A DNA stretch of 39,628 nt from an uncultured Coriobacteriia bacterium (GCA_949288145.1 CASEJD010000022.1:1-39628); one strand, 5' to 3'. Counted from the first letter of the stretch, positions 16,440 to 23,813 are shown. The notes: generated from the letters alone by a model not told the origin. A program made the numbers and translations.

Positions 16440-18743
16440 TTAGCGCGCGTGCGCGAGCAGCGGGGTGAGCGTGCCGCGCGACAGAATGGTGATGCGACCC
16501 GTGGCGCGCGAGATGGTGGTGTAAAGGCGGCGGCGCGCCAGCGGCTCGTCGGGGAAGACGGCGGCGCTCGCGTCCGGCACGATAACGTGGTCGAACTCGA
16601 GGCCTTTCGCCAGCTGCAGCGTGATGATCACGACGCCCGACTCAGGCAGGCGCGCGGTCTTGTCCACCAGGGCGGGGGCTGCATCGCCAAGCTCCTTGCT
16701 CAGGCGGCGCGCCTGGTCCTTCCACGGCACGATGACGGCCGTGAGGCCGCCGCGCTTCCGGGAGCGCGCGTCCGCTTCGCCGATCGCCTGCGCGAGCGCC
16801 TGCAGGTGCGCTTCTTCGTCGGCCGTGCCGTCTTCGCGCGCGAACGCGCGGACGTCCGGCGCGGTCTCGGGGCGCATGACCGAGGAGATTTGCAGCTGCT
16901 CGCTTTCCGGCAGCAGGCCGGCGAACAGCGCCGTGATCTCGGGGGAGGAGCGGTAGCTCGTCATGAGGCGGCATTCGCTGACCTCGCCGAACCCGGCTTC
17001 GAACACGTCGCGCACCTCGGCGAAGGAGGCGGTGTGCGGCTTGATGGCCTGGTTCTCGTCGCCGAGCAGCAGGAAGTGCGCGCGACGGAAGTAGCGCGCG
17101 AGCACGAGCAGCTGCGCGGCGGTGTAGTCCTGCACCTCGTCGATCATGACGTACTTGGCCCAGGGATTGCCCATGCCCGTGACCGCCATCTTCACGTAGA
17201 GCCATTCTGCCGGCTCGAGGCTCTTCTCGCCGAGCAGGCGCATTCCGATGCGGTCGATGCGCAGCCACTCGTCGTTGCGGATGGCGTCCAGCACGTCGGC
17301 GTACTTCGCGGCCACGAAGCGCTTGGCCATGGCGCGCTCTTCCTGCTCGCTTTGCGGATCGGCGGTCTCGTCGAAGAGCGCCAGCTGCTCGTTGATGGAC
17401 AGCGCGCCGATCTCGTTGAGCACGGACTCGTTGGCTGCCATGGACGAGATGCGGTTTTCGAAGCGCGCTTCCAGCTCGTCGCGCATGAGGGCCACGAGGT
17501 GCGGGCCGGGCGTGGCATTCTTGAACTTGGCGGCGACGGAGCGCACCTGGTTCGCGCTTACCACGACCTCGTCGCCGTGGCGCAGGTCGCGGAAGTCGGC
17601 TTGGTCGAACTTGAATGCGCGCATGCGCTCGTCAATCATGCGCAGGCGCTCCACAGGGACATCGAGGTTGCCCTGCGCGCGGCCGGCCGGCATGAGGTCC
17701 GCGGCGAACTCGTCCCAGGTGAGCGTCTCAGGGTTGCGCTCGCCCAGTTCGGGCAGCACGTTGTCGATGTAGCGGCGGAACACCTGGTTCGGCGTGACCA
17801 GGAAGACCTCGCTCGGGTCGAGCGTGCCACGCTGCTGGTAGAACAGGTAGGCGATGCGCTGCAGCAGCACGGACGTCTTGCCCGAGCCGGCGATGCCCGC
17901 CACCAAGAGCACGGGCACGTCGGCATGGCGGATGACCTGGTTCTGCTCTTTCTGGATGGTGGCCGTGATGGCCTTCATGTGGTCGGTGCGGCGCTTCGAG
18001 AGCGACGCCAGCAGCAGCGAGTCCTGGATGGCGACCGTCGTGTCGAAGTAGGCGTTCAGCACGTCATGCTTGATGTCGAACTGGCGGCGCAGCTTGAGGT
18101 CCACGTGGATGGTGCGGCCGTTCGCCTCGTAGGAGGTGGGGCCGTTCTCCTGGTTGTAGTAGACCTCGGCGACGGGCGAGCGCCAGTCCACGATGAGGCG
18201 GCGGTAGTCGTCGTCGGAGATGCCGGCGGCGCCAATGTAGACTTCCTTGGGCGCGGCGCCCTGCTTGAACTGCAGCGAGACCTTCGCGAAATAGGGTTGC
18301 TCCAGCAAAAGGCGGATGTCGTCGAGCTTGCGCGCGTAGGATTCCTCGGCCTGGTTGTACGCGTCGACGACGCGGTTGGCGGAGGAGTACTCGATCCACG
18401 TCTCCTGCGCTTCTTCCCAGCTGGCCAGGTTCGAGGACATCTCGTCCGCCATCTTCTCCTTGTCCTTGGCGGCCTCCGCGCGGTTGCGCTCGAGGCGCTC
18501 CTGAAGCGGCCCTTCCATGGCCTTGAGCGTGGCGTAGACCTGGGAGAGGTGTGCCTGCTCTTCCTGGAACACGGGGTCGTTCGCGTCGTCGGGCAGGGTG
18601 TCGGCGTCCGCGGTGCCGTCAGCGGGCAGCGCGTCGGCGTCGACGTCGCCGTCGACTGGCAGCGCAGTCTCGCTTTCGATTGGGGTTGCGGCCTTGCTTG
18701 CGTCCAGGGCAATGGCGGGGTTCTGTTCGAAATCTGCGGTCAC
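16440..18743 (-). CDS. helD: HelD-type RNA polymerase recycling helicase
   Basis: A 767-aa superfamily 1 (UvrD/Rep-like) ATPase. HelD proteins bind RNA polymerase and use ATP to strip it from stalled complexes. Evidence: an N-terminal charged coiled-coil segment around 60-150; the HelD-specific DWRSPVAEVYY block near 188; Walker A in AGIAGSGKTSVLL near 283; motif II in DEVQDYTAAQ; GDENQAI; the Q-rich LQLAKGLEFDHV; and the motif-VI-like YTTISRATGRI near the C-terminus. The GTG at 18743 has GAGGAG about 5 bases upstream. Unusual is the extreme N-terminus (about 27-56), an acidic Pro/Asp/Ala repeat. HelD is an RNAP-interacting factor and in some actinobacteria gives rifampicin tolerance (family knowledge). 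It is a monocistronic gene with its own terminator. Confidence 0.92.
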   Translation of the reverse strand: MTADFEQNPAIALDASKAATPIESETALPVDGDVDADALPADGTADADTLPDDANDPVFQEEQAHLSQVYATLKAMEGPLQERLERNRAEAAKDKEKMADEMSSNLASWEEAQETWIEYSSANRVVDAYNQAEESYARKLDDIRLLLEQPYFAKVSLQFKQGAAPKEVYIGAAGISDDDYRRLIVDWRSPVAEVYYNQENGPTSYEANGRTIHVDLKLRRQFDIKHDVLNAYFDTTVAIQDSLLLASLSKRRTDHMKAITATIQKEQNQVIRHADVPVLLVAGIAGSGKTSVLLQRIAYLFYQQRGTLDPSEVFLVTPNQVFRRYIDNVLPELGERNPETLTWDEFAADLMPAGRAQGNLDVPVERLRMIDERMRAFKFDQADFRDLRHGDEVVVSANQVRSVAAKFKNATPGPHLVALMRDELEARFENRISSMAANESVLNEIGALSINEQLALFDETADPQSEQEERAMAKRFVAAKYADVLDAIRNDEWLRIDRIGMRLLGEKSLEPAEWLYVKMAVTGMGNPWAKYVMIDEVQDYTAAQLLVLARYFRRAHFLLLGDENQAIKPHTASFAEVRDVFEAGFGEVSECRLMTSYRSSPEITALFAGLLPESEQLQISSVMRPETAPDVRAFAREDGTADEEAHLQALAQAIGEADARSRKRGGLTAVIVPWKDQARRLSKELGDAAPALVDKTARLPESGVVIITLQLAKGLEFDHVIVPDASAAVFPDEPLARRRLYTTISRATGRITILSRGTLTPLLAHAR
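18576..18665 (-). repeat. Acidic peptide repeat at the HelD N-terminus
   Basis: Residues 27-56 of HelD form imperfect units of about 11 residues (ALPVDGDVDAD, ALPADGTADAD, TLPDDAND), mirrored in the DNA as repeated GTCGGCGTC-like blocks. This extension is probably disordered and is not part of the usual HelD core. Confidence 0.65.
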
Positions 18744-18785
18744 GTGCTCTCCTCGCGTTGTGTGCCTGCGATTTTTCGTCCAAGA

Positions 18786-18791
18786 ATTGTA
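18786..18791 (-). promoter_or_regulatory. Candidate -10 of helD
   Basis: TACAAT on the minus strand lies 42 bases upstream of the helD GTG. A clear -35 at 17 bases is missing, so support is moderate. Confidence 0.35.
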
Positions 18792-18870
18792 GCGCGCGGC
18801 ACGAGCGCTGCGTGCGGTGTTTTGGTGTGCATAATGCGCGGATGTCGCGCGGTCGAGCTGCTCCCATTGA

Positions 18871-18888
18871 CCTTGAGCGCGCTCAAGG
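18871..18888. repeat. Perfect 18-base palindrome
   Basis: CCTTGAGCGCGCTCAAGG is fully self-complementary and directly abuts the left copy of the 18-bp direct repeat. It could be an operator upstream of helD or a recombination site. No known motif is recognised. Confidence 0.5.
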
Positions 18889-18906
18889 GCGTACGCTTAC
18901 GAGTGC
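18889..18906 (+). repeat. 18-bp direct repeat, left copy
   Basis: GCGTACGCTTACGAGTGC is identical to 20723-20740 in the same orientation. The copies bracket about 1.8 kb of AT-richer DNA with the DUF559-like gene. This copy is in the intergenic region upstream of helD, next to an 18-base palindrome. Confidence 0.75.
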
Positions 18907-18948
18907 AGGTGTTAGGCTCTTTCCCGCGCACGTTGTTTTGCGGAAAGA

Positions 18949-19941
18949 CTATTGCCCTGTTCGAGCGGCATACAAGCGACGAAGCGGGGAATCTGATTTC
19001 GAAAACAGAGCTTTATGCAGCTTCCACCTGCGCAATCGAATATCAGGCACGCGACAGCGTTGCGTGACTCCAAGAAGCTCTCTCACTTCTTGAGCGAGGC
19101 CTTCTATGTACGAGAACTCTCTCACTTGGCGTCGTGTAACGGTCAGGACCGTCAAGCCGTTGAGCACAAGTTGGTTCCGACGGCGGGCATCGCGGTCAAT
19201 GTCCGCGTTTCCTTCGTGGTGCGTTGAGCTGTCGTACTCGATTGCCAGTTGTTTTTCGCGCCAGAGGATGTCGCATACGCGAATTTGGCGTTCTCCATTG
19301 ATTGAAAGAACGCTCATCTCAAGGTTCAACTCGGGCTTTGCGAGCCCGAATCCTCCCTGCGCGTTCGATTCCGAGAGGAGCAGCGCCACTTTAGACTCCA
19401 TGGGGGATCGCGCCTTGTCGAACGCACGGGAAGCCGCGCGGCGCGCCTGCTTAATTCCTTTTGCTCCCTGGCAGAGGGAAAGAATCCGCTCAAGATCTCG
19501 CCGGGATGTCAGGGGTTTGCATTGCACAAGGCGGTCATTGTCGTTGAGCAGCAGCGCGTAGTCCCCGCACAGTTCGCAGGCGAGCAGGGTCGATTCTAGC
19601 GGTGTCAAATGGCGCGATAGTTGAAGGAAGCTCAGCTCGGGCGAGCAGACCGCAACGGAGTCGTTCGCTATGAAAAACGATTTCGGGGGAGGAACAATGC
19701 TCATGCGATGACGAGCGGCAACGGCGCTGTCTTTGTTGGAGAAGCTTGGGTCGATCAACACGTCGAGAGGTCGCGTCAGCCCGCGCAGTGCTGGCTGCTC
19801 TGCAAGTGCGCGGATGTCGTTCTCATGGTGGACGCACGAGCGAAGCGACGCGATGCGCGAAGGCCGCGGTCGAGGCGCCGAACCAAGTCGGACGCGGGTC
19901 CAATATTCCAAAGCCGAGAGTCCGCCGAGAAAAACCTTCAT
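18949..19941 (-). CDS. DUF559-like protein with a restriction-endonuclease-like C-terminus
   Basis: A 330-aa protein of unproven function. The C-terminal third resembles the DUF559/Vsr-like PD-(D/E)XK fold: ESKVALLL near 180, a strand with CDILWREKQLAIEYDSSTHH near 222-243 that supplies Asp and Glu candidates, then a basic helix (RRRNQLVLNG) and VLTVTRRQV. The N-terminal part is helical and lacks a recognised domain; similar actinobacterial proteins have AbiEi-like N-termini, but I cannot confirm that here. AAAGG lies 8 bases before the ATG at 19941. Base composition is noticeably more AT-rich than the flanking genes, and the gene sits inside an 18-bp direct-repeat pair, both consistent with acquisition by transfer. 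It has no operon partner. A nuclease, toxin or regulator role is possible; none is established. Confidence 0.6.
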   Translation of the reverse strand: MKVFLGGLSALEYWTRVRLGSAPRPRPSRIASLRSCVHHENDIRALAEQPALRGLTRPLDVLIDPSFSNKDSAVAARHRMSIVPPPKSFFIANDSVAVCSPELSFLQLSRHLTPLESTLLACELCGDYALLLNDNDRLVQCKPLTSRRDLERILSLCQGAKGIKQARRAASRAFDKARSPMESKVALLLSESNAQGGFGLAKPELNLEMSVLSINGERQIRVCDILWREKQLAIEYDSSTHHEGNADIDRDARRRNQLVLNGLTVLTVTRRQVREFSYIEGLAQEVRELLGVTQRCRVPDIRLRRWKLHKALFSKSDSPLRRLYAARTGQ

Positions 19942-20371
19942 GGTGCCAGCCCTTTCGTATGATGGGTGAGAGCGCCGCTGTATGGCGAGCTACCAGGTGT
20001 GATACATGCTGGCAAAGAAGGGGCGTGCGAAAAAAGGTTCCTGGTTGCTGAGCGCTTGGAAGGGTGGTGGGATAGTGCGTTACCGCCCAGGAAGCACGAC
20101 GCTTGCTTTAGTATGCGCTTCTTTCGCGGCGATGAGAAAAGGGCGCTCCATTTTCTCGCAAACTCCAAGAACTCGCTCATGCGGAGGTGGGCTGGCGTTC
20201 GGGCGGTAGTGATTGGACAGCAGGGTGAAGATGGCTTGTCGCGCGGGCGCGATGGCCTGGTGCCCCGGTAGGACGGTGTGGTGCTCCATAGAGTGACGTG
20301 GCGCCCTGGCAGGAAGGCGAAGCGGATGTCCGCGTAGGACTGGCTTCGCGCAAGAAAGCAGGCCAAATCAG

Positions 20372-20425
20372 TGACGCTTTTGACGATAGGGACACTCATT
20401 TGCGCCCCAATCGTCAAAAGCGTCA
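20372..20425 (-). repeat. Repeat copy A within a perfect 16-bp inverted repeat
   Basis: Positions 20372-20387 pair exactly with 20410-20425, with GGG/CCC also able to pair inside. The minus strand of 20372-20397 carries GAGTGTCCCTATCG followed by AAAGCGTCA, as in the copies at 20546 and 20606. Confidence 0.7.
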
Positions 20426-20545
20426 TGCAGGTTTTCGCGAAGTTGGGAGGGTTCGTGAGCACACCTTAGGAACAGTTCAATGACCAGGCATTTTGCATGC
20501 GTGACTGAGCGTGCGCGGCGTTCGGTATTGCCGAGAGGCGCGACG

Positions 20546-20570
20546 GAGTGTCCCTATCGTAAAAGCGTCA
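20546..20570 (+). repeat. Repeat copy B
   Basis: GAGTGTCCCTATCG (20546-20559), a 2-base spacer and AAAGCGTCA (20562-20570). It has the same order as copies A and C but lacks a flanking inverted arm. Confidence 0.6.
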
Positions 20571-20573
20571 ACA

Positions 20574-20647
20574 AAAAGGGCCTCTCTCGTGCAAATGGAC
20601 GAACGGAGTGTCCCTATCGCGCAAAGCGTCAGGGGACAGGCCCTTTT
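20574..20647 (-). terminator. Large stem downstream of the DMT permease
   Basis: AAAAGGGCCT (20574-20583) pairs with AGGCCCTTTT (20638-20647), enclosing repeat copy C. On the minus strand the second arm runs into TTTTTGT, so it could terminate the DMT permease transcript about 85 bases after its stop. Confidence 0.5.
20606..20631 (+). repeat. Repeat copy C
   Basis: GAGTGTCCCTATCG (20606-20619), a 3-base spacer and AAAGCGTCA (20623-20631). It forms the apex of the stem at 20574-20647, where TGTCCC can also pair with GGGACA (20632-20638). Confidence 0.6.
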
Positions 20648-20722
20648 GCGCAGCATCATTGGTGGTTCGGTGGGGTGCGGTGACGTCCTTGTTGTGGGTG
20701 TTGGCGCGACTGTGGGCAAAAC

Positions 20723-20740
20723 GCGTACGCTTACGAGTGC
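20723..20740 (+). repeat. 18-bp direct repeat, right copy
   Basis: This copy of GCGTACGCTTACGAGTGC overlaps the last codons and stop (20731-20733) of the DMT permease gene. A duplication at a gene 3' end is typical of site-specific integration sites, but no integrase lies between the copies. Confidence 0.75.
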
Positions 20741-21702
20741 GATTGCCCGAGTCTGCGGGGGCGTGATGGCAGGGAGACGAGGACTACCATGGCCACCATG
20801 AGGGCGAAACCTGCCCAGTCTGCGGTGGAGATGGCGGTGCCCATCCACCAGGCGCCGATGAGCATGGCGGCAAGCGGCTCGAGCGCGCCCAGGAGGCTGC
20901 CGGTCACGGGGCCTGCGTGGTGGATGCCGTTCACGTACAGCCAGAACGCGGCGAACGTGCCCAGCACGGCAACGCCGCCGAAGAGCGCGAGCGCGCCGCT
21001 CGCATCAAACGCTGGCAGTTGGAACGCGCCCACGGACGCGGGCGCGCCCGCAGGCGTAGAGGCCAGCTGGGAACCGGCCCAGAGGAGCGTTGAGAGCACG
21101 GCGTTGAACATCATGCCAACCCCGCACGACGTGAACGCGCCGAAGCGCGCGAGCAGCTGGCGCGGGTACGCCACGTAGAACGCGGTTGAGACGCCGTTCA
21201 CAAGGCCCAGGGCAAGGCCTGCCGCGGGCAGGACGAGCGTGGAAGGGTCGCCTTGCGTCGCGATGAGCCACACGCCACCCACCGCGCACAAAAAGGCGCC
21301 GAGCTCGCGGACTCGGGGGAACGCCCGCGCGGAGAGCGCGGTCCTTATGAGCACGAACGCTGTCGAGGACATCTGCAGCACGGTGGCGGTGCCAGCGTTG
21401 GTGGCGGCGATGGAGAGCGCGTAGAAGAACTGGCTGCCGAAAAGCCCGAGGCCGAACAGCGCGTGCTGCGCAAGGAGCCTGCGGTTCGAGAGAATGAGGC
21501 GCAAGTTGGCGCGGTCGGTCGCGGAGATCACGGCAAGGAACAGCACCGCTGCCACCACGGAGCGCACCATGGTGGCGAACAGCGACGAAACGCCGAACGC
21601 GGACGAGAGGTACTGCAGGCACACGCCCGAAAAACCCCAGAGCAGCGCGCCGGCCGCGGCGCTCAGAATGCCAAGGTGCTTGGTGGTGGCGTCCAGGGAC
21701 AC
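20731..21702 (-). CDS. DMT-superfamily (EamA) permease
   Basis: A 323-aa membrane protein with about 10 hydrophobic helices in two EamA halves, each of about five. The N-terminal GALLWGFSGV and the second-half PLAAMLIGAWWMGT segments are typical of drug/metabolite transporters of this family, which mostly export amino acids or other small metabolites. The substrate cannot be assigned. The GTG at 21702 has GAGGAGG 4 bases upstream, a strong site. Its last codons and stop lie in the right copy of the 18-bp direct repeat, so its 3' end may have been an insertion target. It is divergent from the Nif11-type peptide gene, but nothing shows that it exports that peptide. Confidence 0.88.
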   Translation of the reverse strand: MSLDATTKHLGILSAAAGALLWGFSGVCLQYLSSAFGVSSLFATMVRSVVAAVLFLAVISATDRANLRLILSNRRLLAQHALFGLGLFGSQFFYALSIAATNAGTATVLQMSSTAFVLIRTALSARAFPRVRELGAFLCAVGGVWLIATQGDPSTLVLPAAGLALGLVNGVSTAFYVAYPRQLLARFGAFTSCGVGMMFNAVLSTLLWAGSQLASTPAGAPASVGAFQLPAFDASGALALFGGVAVLGTFAAFWLYVNGIHHAGPVTGSLLGALEPLAAMLIGAWWMGTAISTADWAGFALMVAMVVLVSLPSRPRRLGQSHS

Positions 21703-21890
21703 GGTGCCTCCTCTCGGGTTCTTGCTGTGCGTTCCGGCGGGGGATTATACCGCTGGAACGCAACCGAAGAACCCCCCATGGGCGCCGGCACTCATTCCGG
21801 GAGGGCTGCGTTCATGCCGCGTACGTCCGTGCGTCGATTCGCGTGGTGTATGCTTGCAGTGACAAAAGCACACGCGAGAAAGGACTGGTC

Positions 21891-22127
21891 ATGGAGGCGA
21901 AGCACGAAGCGTTGCTGGAGAAGCTGCAGGTCGCCAAAACGGCAGAGGACGTGCTTCAGGCCGCTCAGGAGGCGGGCGTCGAGCTGACCGCAGAGCAGGC
22001 GGTGCAGGTTCTTGCCGAGCGCGATGCCGAAGTGGCCGAAGGCGAGCTTTCCGACGATGCGCTCGCTGGCGCCACCGGCGGTGTTAGTTGGACGAAGCAC
22101 CTCGTCGATCTTCTCTTCGGAAAGTAA
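21891..22127 (+). CDS. Nif11-type leader peptide with double-glycine site (putative RiPP/bacteriocin precursor)
   Basis: A 78-aa small acidic protein. Residues 1-62 look like a Nif11-family leader: a helical EALLEKLQVAKTAEDVLQ segment, then VELTAEQAVQVL, then the ELSDDALAGATGG cleavage motif with GG at 63-64. After it come 14 residues, VSWTKHLVDLLFGK, an amphipathic and basic core. The leader type and GG motif are what C39-peptidase ABC exporters recognise (family knowledge). The core has no Cys, one Ser and one Thr, so lanthionine formation is excluded and an unmodified or differently modified peptide is more likely. The start at 21891 has AAAGGA 6 bases upstream; an in-frame ATG at 21843 lacks one. 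No maturase, peptidase or exporter is adjacent. A terminator follows at 22157. Confidence 0.72.
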   Translation: MEAKHEALLEKLQVAKTAEDVLQAAQEAGVELTAEQAVQVLAERDAEVAEGELSDDALAGATGGVSWTKHLVDLLFGK

Positions 22128-22156
22128 CGGCAGCTTCCAAGCAATTGAGCATGTGA

Positions 22157-22193
22157 AAGGGCGCCCGCCTCGGAGCGGACGCCCTTCGTGTTT
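22157..22193 (+). terminator. Terminator of the precursor-peptide gene
   Basis: Positions 22157-22168 pair with 22175-22186 with one mismatch, followed by CGTGTTTC. It lies 30 bases past the peptide stop. Confidence 0.6.
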
Positions 22194-22325
22194 CTCGGGC
22201 AGTGCGATGTGCTGTCGGCGCCAAAGTGGTGGTCTCGATTACGTGCGCGGTATGGCGAAGAACGTTTCGCGCAGGCGGCGTGGAGGAAGGTGCGCATGAT
22301 CGCGGCGCGGTCGAGGGGCGGGTGC

Positions 22326-23153
22326 TTACCGAGGGAGGACGTAACAGTCGTAGCGCACAGCCTTGCCTTCGATGGAGTGGCTGGGCTTCTTGCCCGCGAG
22401 CCAGGGACCCTTCGGTGGGCGCTTCACCACGACCTTCCGCGGGCGCGCCGCGAACGTCGCCGCCAGGAGCTCCTCCTCGTCGTCGCACGGGCGCTCGAGA
22501 TGGTGTAGCAGCTGGAACTTCTTCTTGACCGCCGCGCTCTTCGTGCGTTCAGGGAACATGGGGTCGAGGTACACCACGTCAGGCGCCGGGTCCAGGCCGG
22601 GCAGCTCGACGGTGCTGTCGCCGGGCAAGAGATCCATGCGCGAAACGACCTCCGCCAATGCGGGGTCGAGCGCCGCGCGGCGCAGTGCGTCTTGCAGCAT
22701 GAGTGCGATTACGGGGTTGCGCTCGAACAGGCGCACCTGGAATCCAGCCGCCGCCAGCAGAAGCGAGTCCTCGCCCAGGCCGGCGGTGGCGTCCACCACA
22801 GTGGGGTGCGCGTCAGGCGCAAGGCCCTTCAGGCGGGCGGCCTTCACAAGCAGCTCGCCGCGCAGCCTGCCTGGCTTCAAGCGGGGGAGCATTCGCCCGA
22901 AATCCTGCCGCAGCGTCATGCCGTCACCCTCAAGGGCGAGGCCGTTGGCGTCTGCACGTAGGACGACGATCGCGCCGGCGGCCTCTTCGGCAGTGCGCGC
23001 AAGCGGCGCGCCCAGGAGCGCCGCCGCTTGCTCGGCGGCAGGCAGCCCCGCCTCATCGGCCGCGAAGACTACAAGCGCGTTCGAGCGCCCACCGTTCGAC
23101 GGGTCGACTCGCACTCTGCTGTGAGCGGGGGCTTGCTCGCGTGTTCGTATCAT
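22326..23153 (-). CDS. rsmJ: RsmJ-like 16S rRNA (guanine-N2) methyltransferase
   Basis: A 275-aa SAM-dependent methyltransferase. RsmJ methylates N2 of G1516 of 16S rRNA in E. coli. Matching blocks are the SAM motif VDATAGLGEDSLLLAAAG near 118-135, the acidic end of the next strand (LFERNP), and the family signature LDPMFPERTKSAAVKKKFQ, which combines a DPMF catalytic motif with a basic stretch. The C-terminal VVVKRPPKGPWLAG also fits. The ATG at 23153 overlaps the marR stop by four bases (ATGA), and AAGGA lies 8 bases upstream inside marR, so translation is probably coupled and the gene should share the autoregulated marR promoter. Why an rRNA methylase is joined to a drug-type regulator is unclear. 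It converges on the precursor peptide gene. Confidence 0.88.
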   Translation of the reverse strand: MIRTREQAPAHSRVRVDPSNGGRSNALVVFAADEAGLPAAEQAAALLGAPLARTAEEAAGAIVVLRADANGLALEGDGMTLRQDFGRMLPRLKPGRLRGELLVKAARLKGLAPDAHPTVVDATAGLGEDSLLLAAAGFQVRLFERNPVIALMLQDALRRAALDPALAEVVSRMDLLPGDSTVELPGLDPAPDVVYLDPMFPERTKSAAVKKKFQLLHHLERPCDDEEELLAATFAARPRKVVVKRPPKGPWLAGKKPSHSIEGKAVRYDCYVLPR

Positions 23154-23722
23154 GCTTCACGTCCTTGCGCCGTGTCTGCGTGGCGCTCGTGCTCAGATGC
23201 GCCATTGCCAATGGAATCTGCTGCCTGCTCGCATGCGCGCGCTCTTGTGCGCCCCAGCTCGATATCGCGCAGTTTGCACAGCAGGCGCTCTGCCGTCCGC
23301 GACGCCTCGAGAAGTTGACTGCGCTCTTCCTTCGAGAGCAGTGCAAGGCGCGTGCGCACGTCTTCTGCCGCCTCTCGCTTGTGCTCGTGACAGAGCCTCT
23401 TGCCGCGCTCGGTTAGGGAGATCTCCACAACGCGGTGTTCGCGCGAACTGCGCTCTCGCTTGACGAAGCCAGCTTCCACGAGCGGCGCGACTGAGCGGGA
23501 GGTCTGCTCTTTTGACACCGCCAGATGGTCGCTCATCTGCGTCATGCTCATGGTGCCGAACAGGTCGAGCCCGATGATGACGTCCATTTGAATCTTCGTG
23601 AGCTTTGCACGCTGCGCCATCACGGTGCGACGTCCGAAGTTGTCGTATGCGCCCATAGCCTTGAGGAGCGCCACCTCCGGCGCGGTCGCGAGGTCATCGT
23701 GCTGTGTTCGATCGTCGTTCAT
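23150..23722 (-). CDS. MarR-family transcriptional regulator
   Basis: A 190-aa winged-helix repressor-type protein. The core has the MarR pattern: LTKIQMDVIIGLDLFGTMSM, the recognition region MSDHLAVSKEQTSRSVAPLVEAGFV, and the wing KRERSSREHRVVEISLTERGK. The C-terminal tail (about 145-190) is charged and longer than in short MarR proteins. The ATG at 23722 has GAGG 5 bases upstream; an in-frame ATG at 23767 lacks one. It is divergent from a drug exporter and its promoter lies in two palindromes, so it most likely represses itself and the exporter until a ligand binds (family knowledge plus inference). It overlaps rsmJ by 4 bases. Confidence 0.9.
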   Translation of the reverse strand: MNDDRTQHDDLATAPEVALLKAMGAYDNFGRRTVMAQRAKLTKIQMDVIIGLDLFGTMSMTQMSDHLAVSKEQTSRSVAPLVEAGFVKRERSSREHRVVEISLTERGKRLCHEHKREAAEDVRTRLALLSKEERSQLLEASRTAERLLCKLRDIELGRTRARACEQAADSIGNGASEHERHADTAQGREA

Positions 23723-23784
23723 GCTTGCCTCGAGAGAGTTCGTGCCGCGCGTGCAGTGCGGTCTCATGTGTCCGATAGGTGGCG

Positions 23785-23813
23785 ATTCTATGGAGTCGTT
23801 TGACGAATGTCAA
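23785..23813 (-). promoter_or_regulatory. marR promoter
   Basis: On the minus strand TTGACA (23808-23813) and TAGAAT (23785-23790) are separated by exactly 17 bases, near consensus. The -35 lies within the left palindrome, so bound MarR would block it. Confidence 0.65.
23800..23813. promoter_or_regulatory. MarR-type operator 1
   Basis: TTGACGAATGTCAA is an inverted repeat with one mismatched pair. It carries the -35 elements of both divergent promoters and is centred 31 bp (about three helical turns) from operator 2. Confidence 0.65.

Larger units (their letters stand above)
19942..20730. other. Gene-poor, AT-richer interval with structured repeats
   Basis: No reliable gene is seen in this 789-base stretch; the open frames have implausible Ser/Pro/Arg-rich products and no consistent ribosome binding sites. 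It contains three copies of a GAGTGTCCCTATCG...AAAGCGTCA motif, a perfect 16-bp inverted repeat at 20372-20425 and a large stem at 20574-20647. It looks like remnant or insertion DNA. Confidence 0.55.

Noticed and set aside
16407-19067. 886-codon plus-strand open frame opposite helD
   Set aside because: It mirrors the helD reading frame, has a Val/Leu/Arg/Gly/Ala-biased product and no ribosome binding site.
19938-20462. 174-codon minus-strand open frame in the gene-poor interval
   Set aside because: It runs through the perfect inverted repeat at 20372-20425, overlaps the start of the DUF559-like gene and has no family features, so I treat the interval as non-coding.
18889-20740. Complete mobile element or prophage
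   Set aside because: Direct repeats and compositional change are present, but there is no integrase, transposase or phage gene, so only a possible island remnant is claimed.
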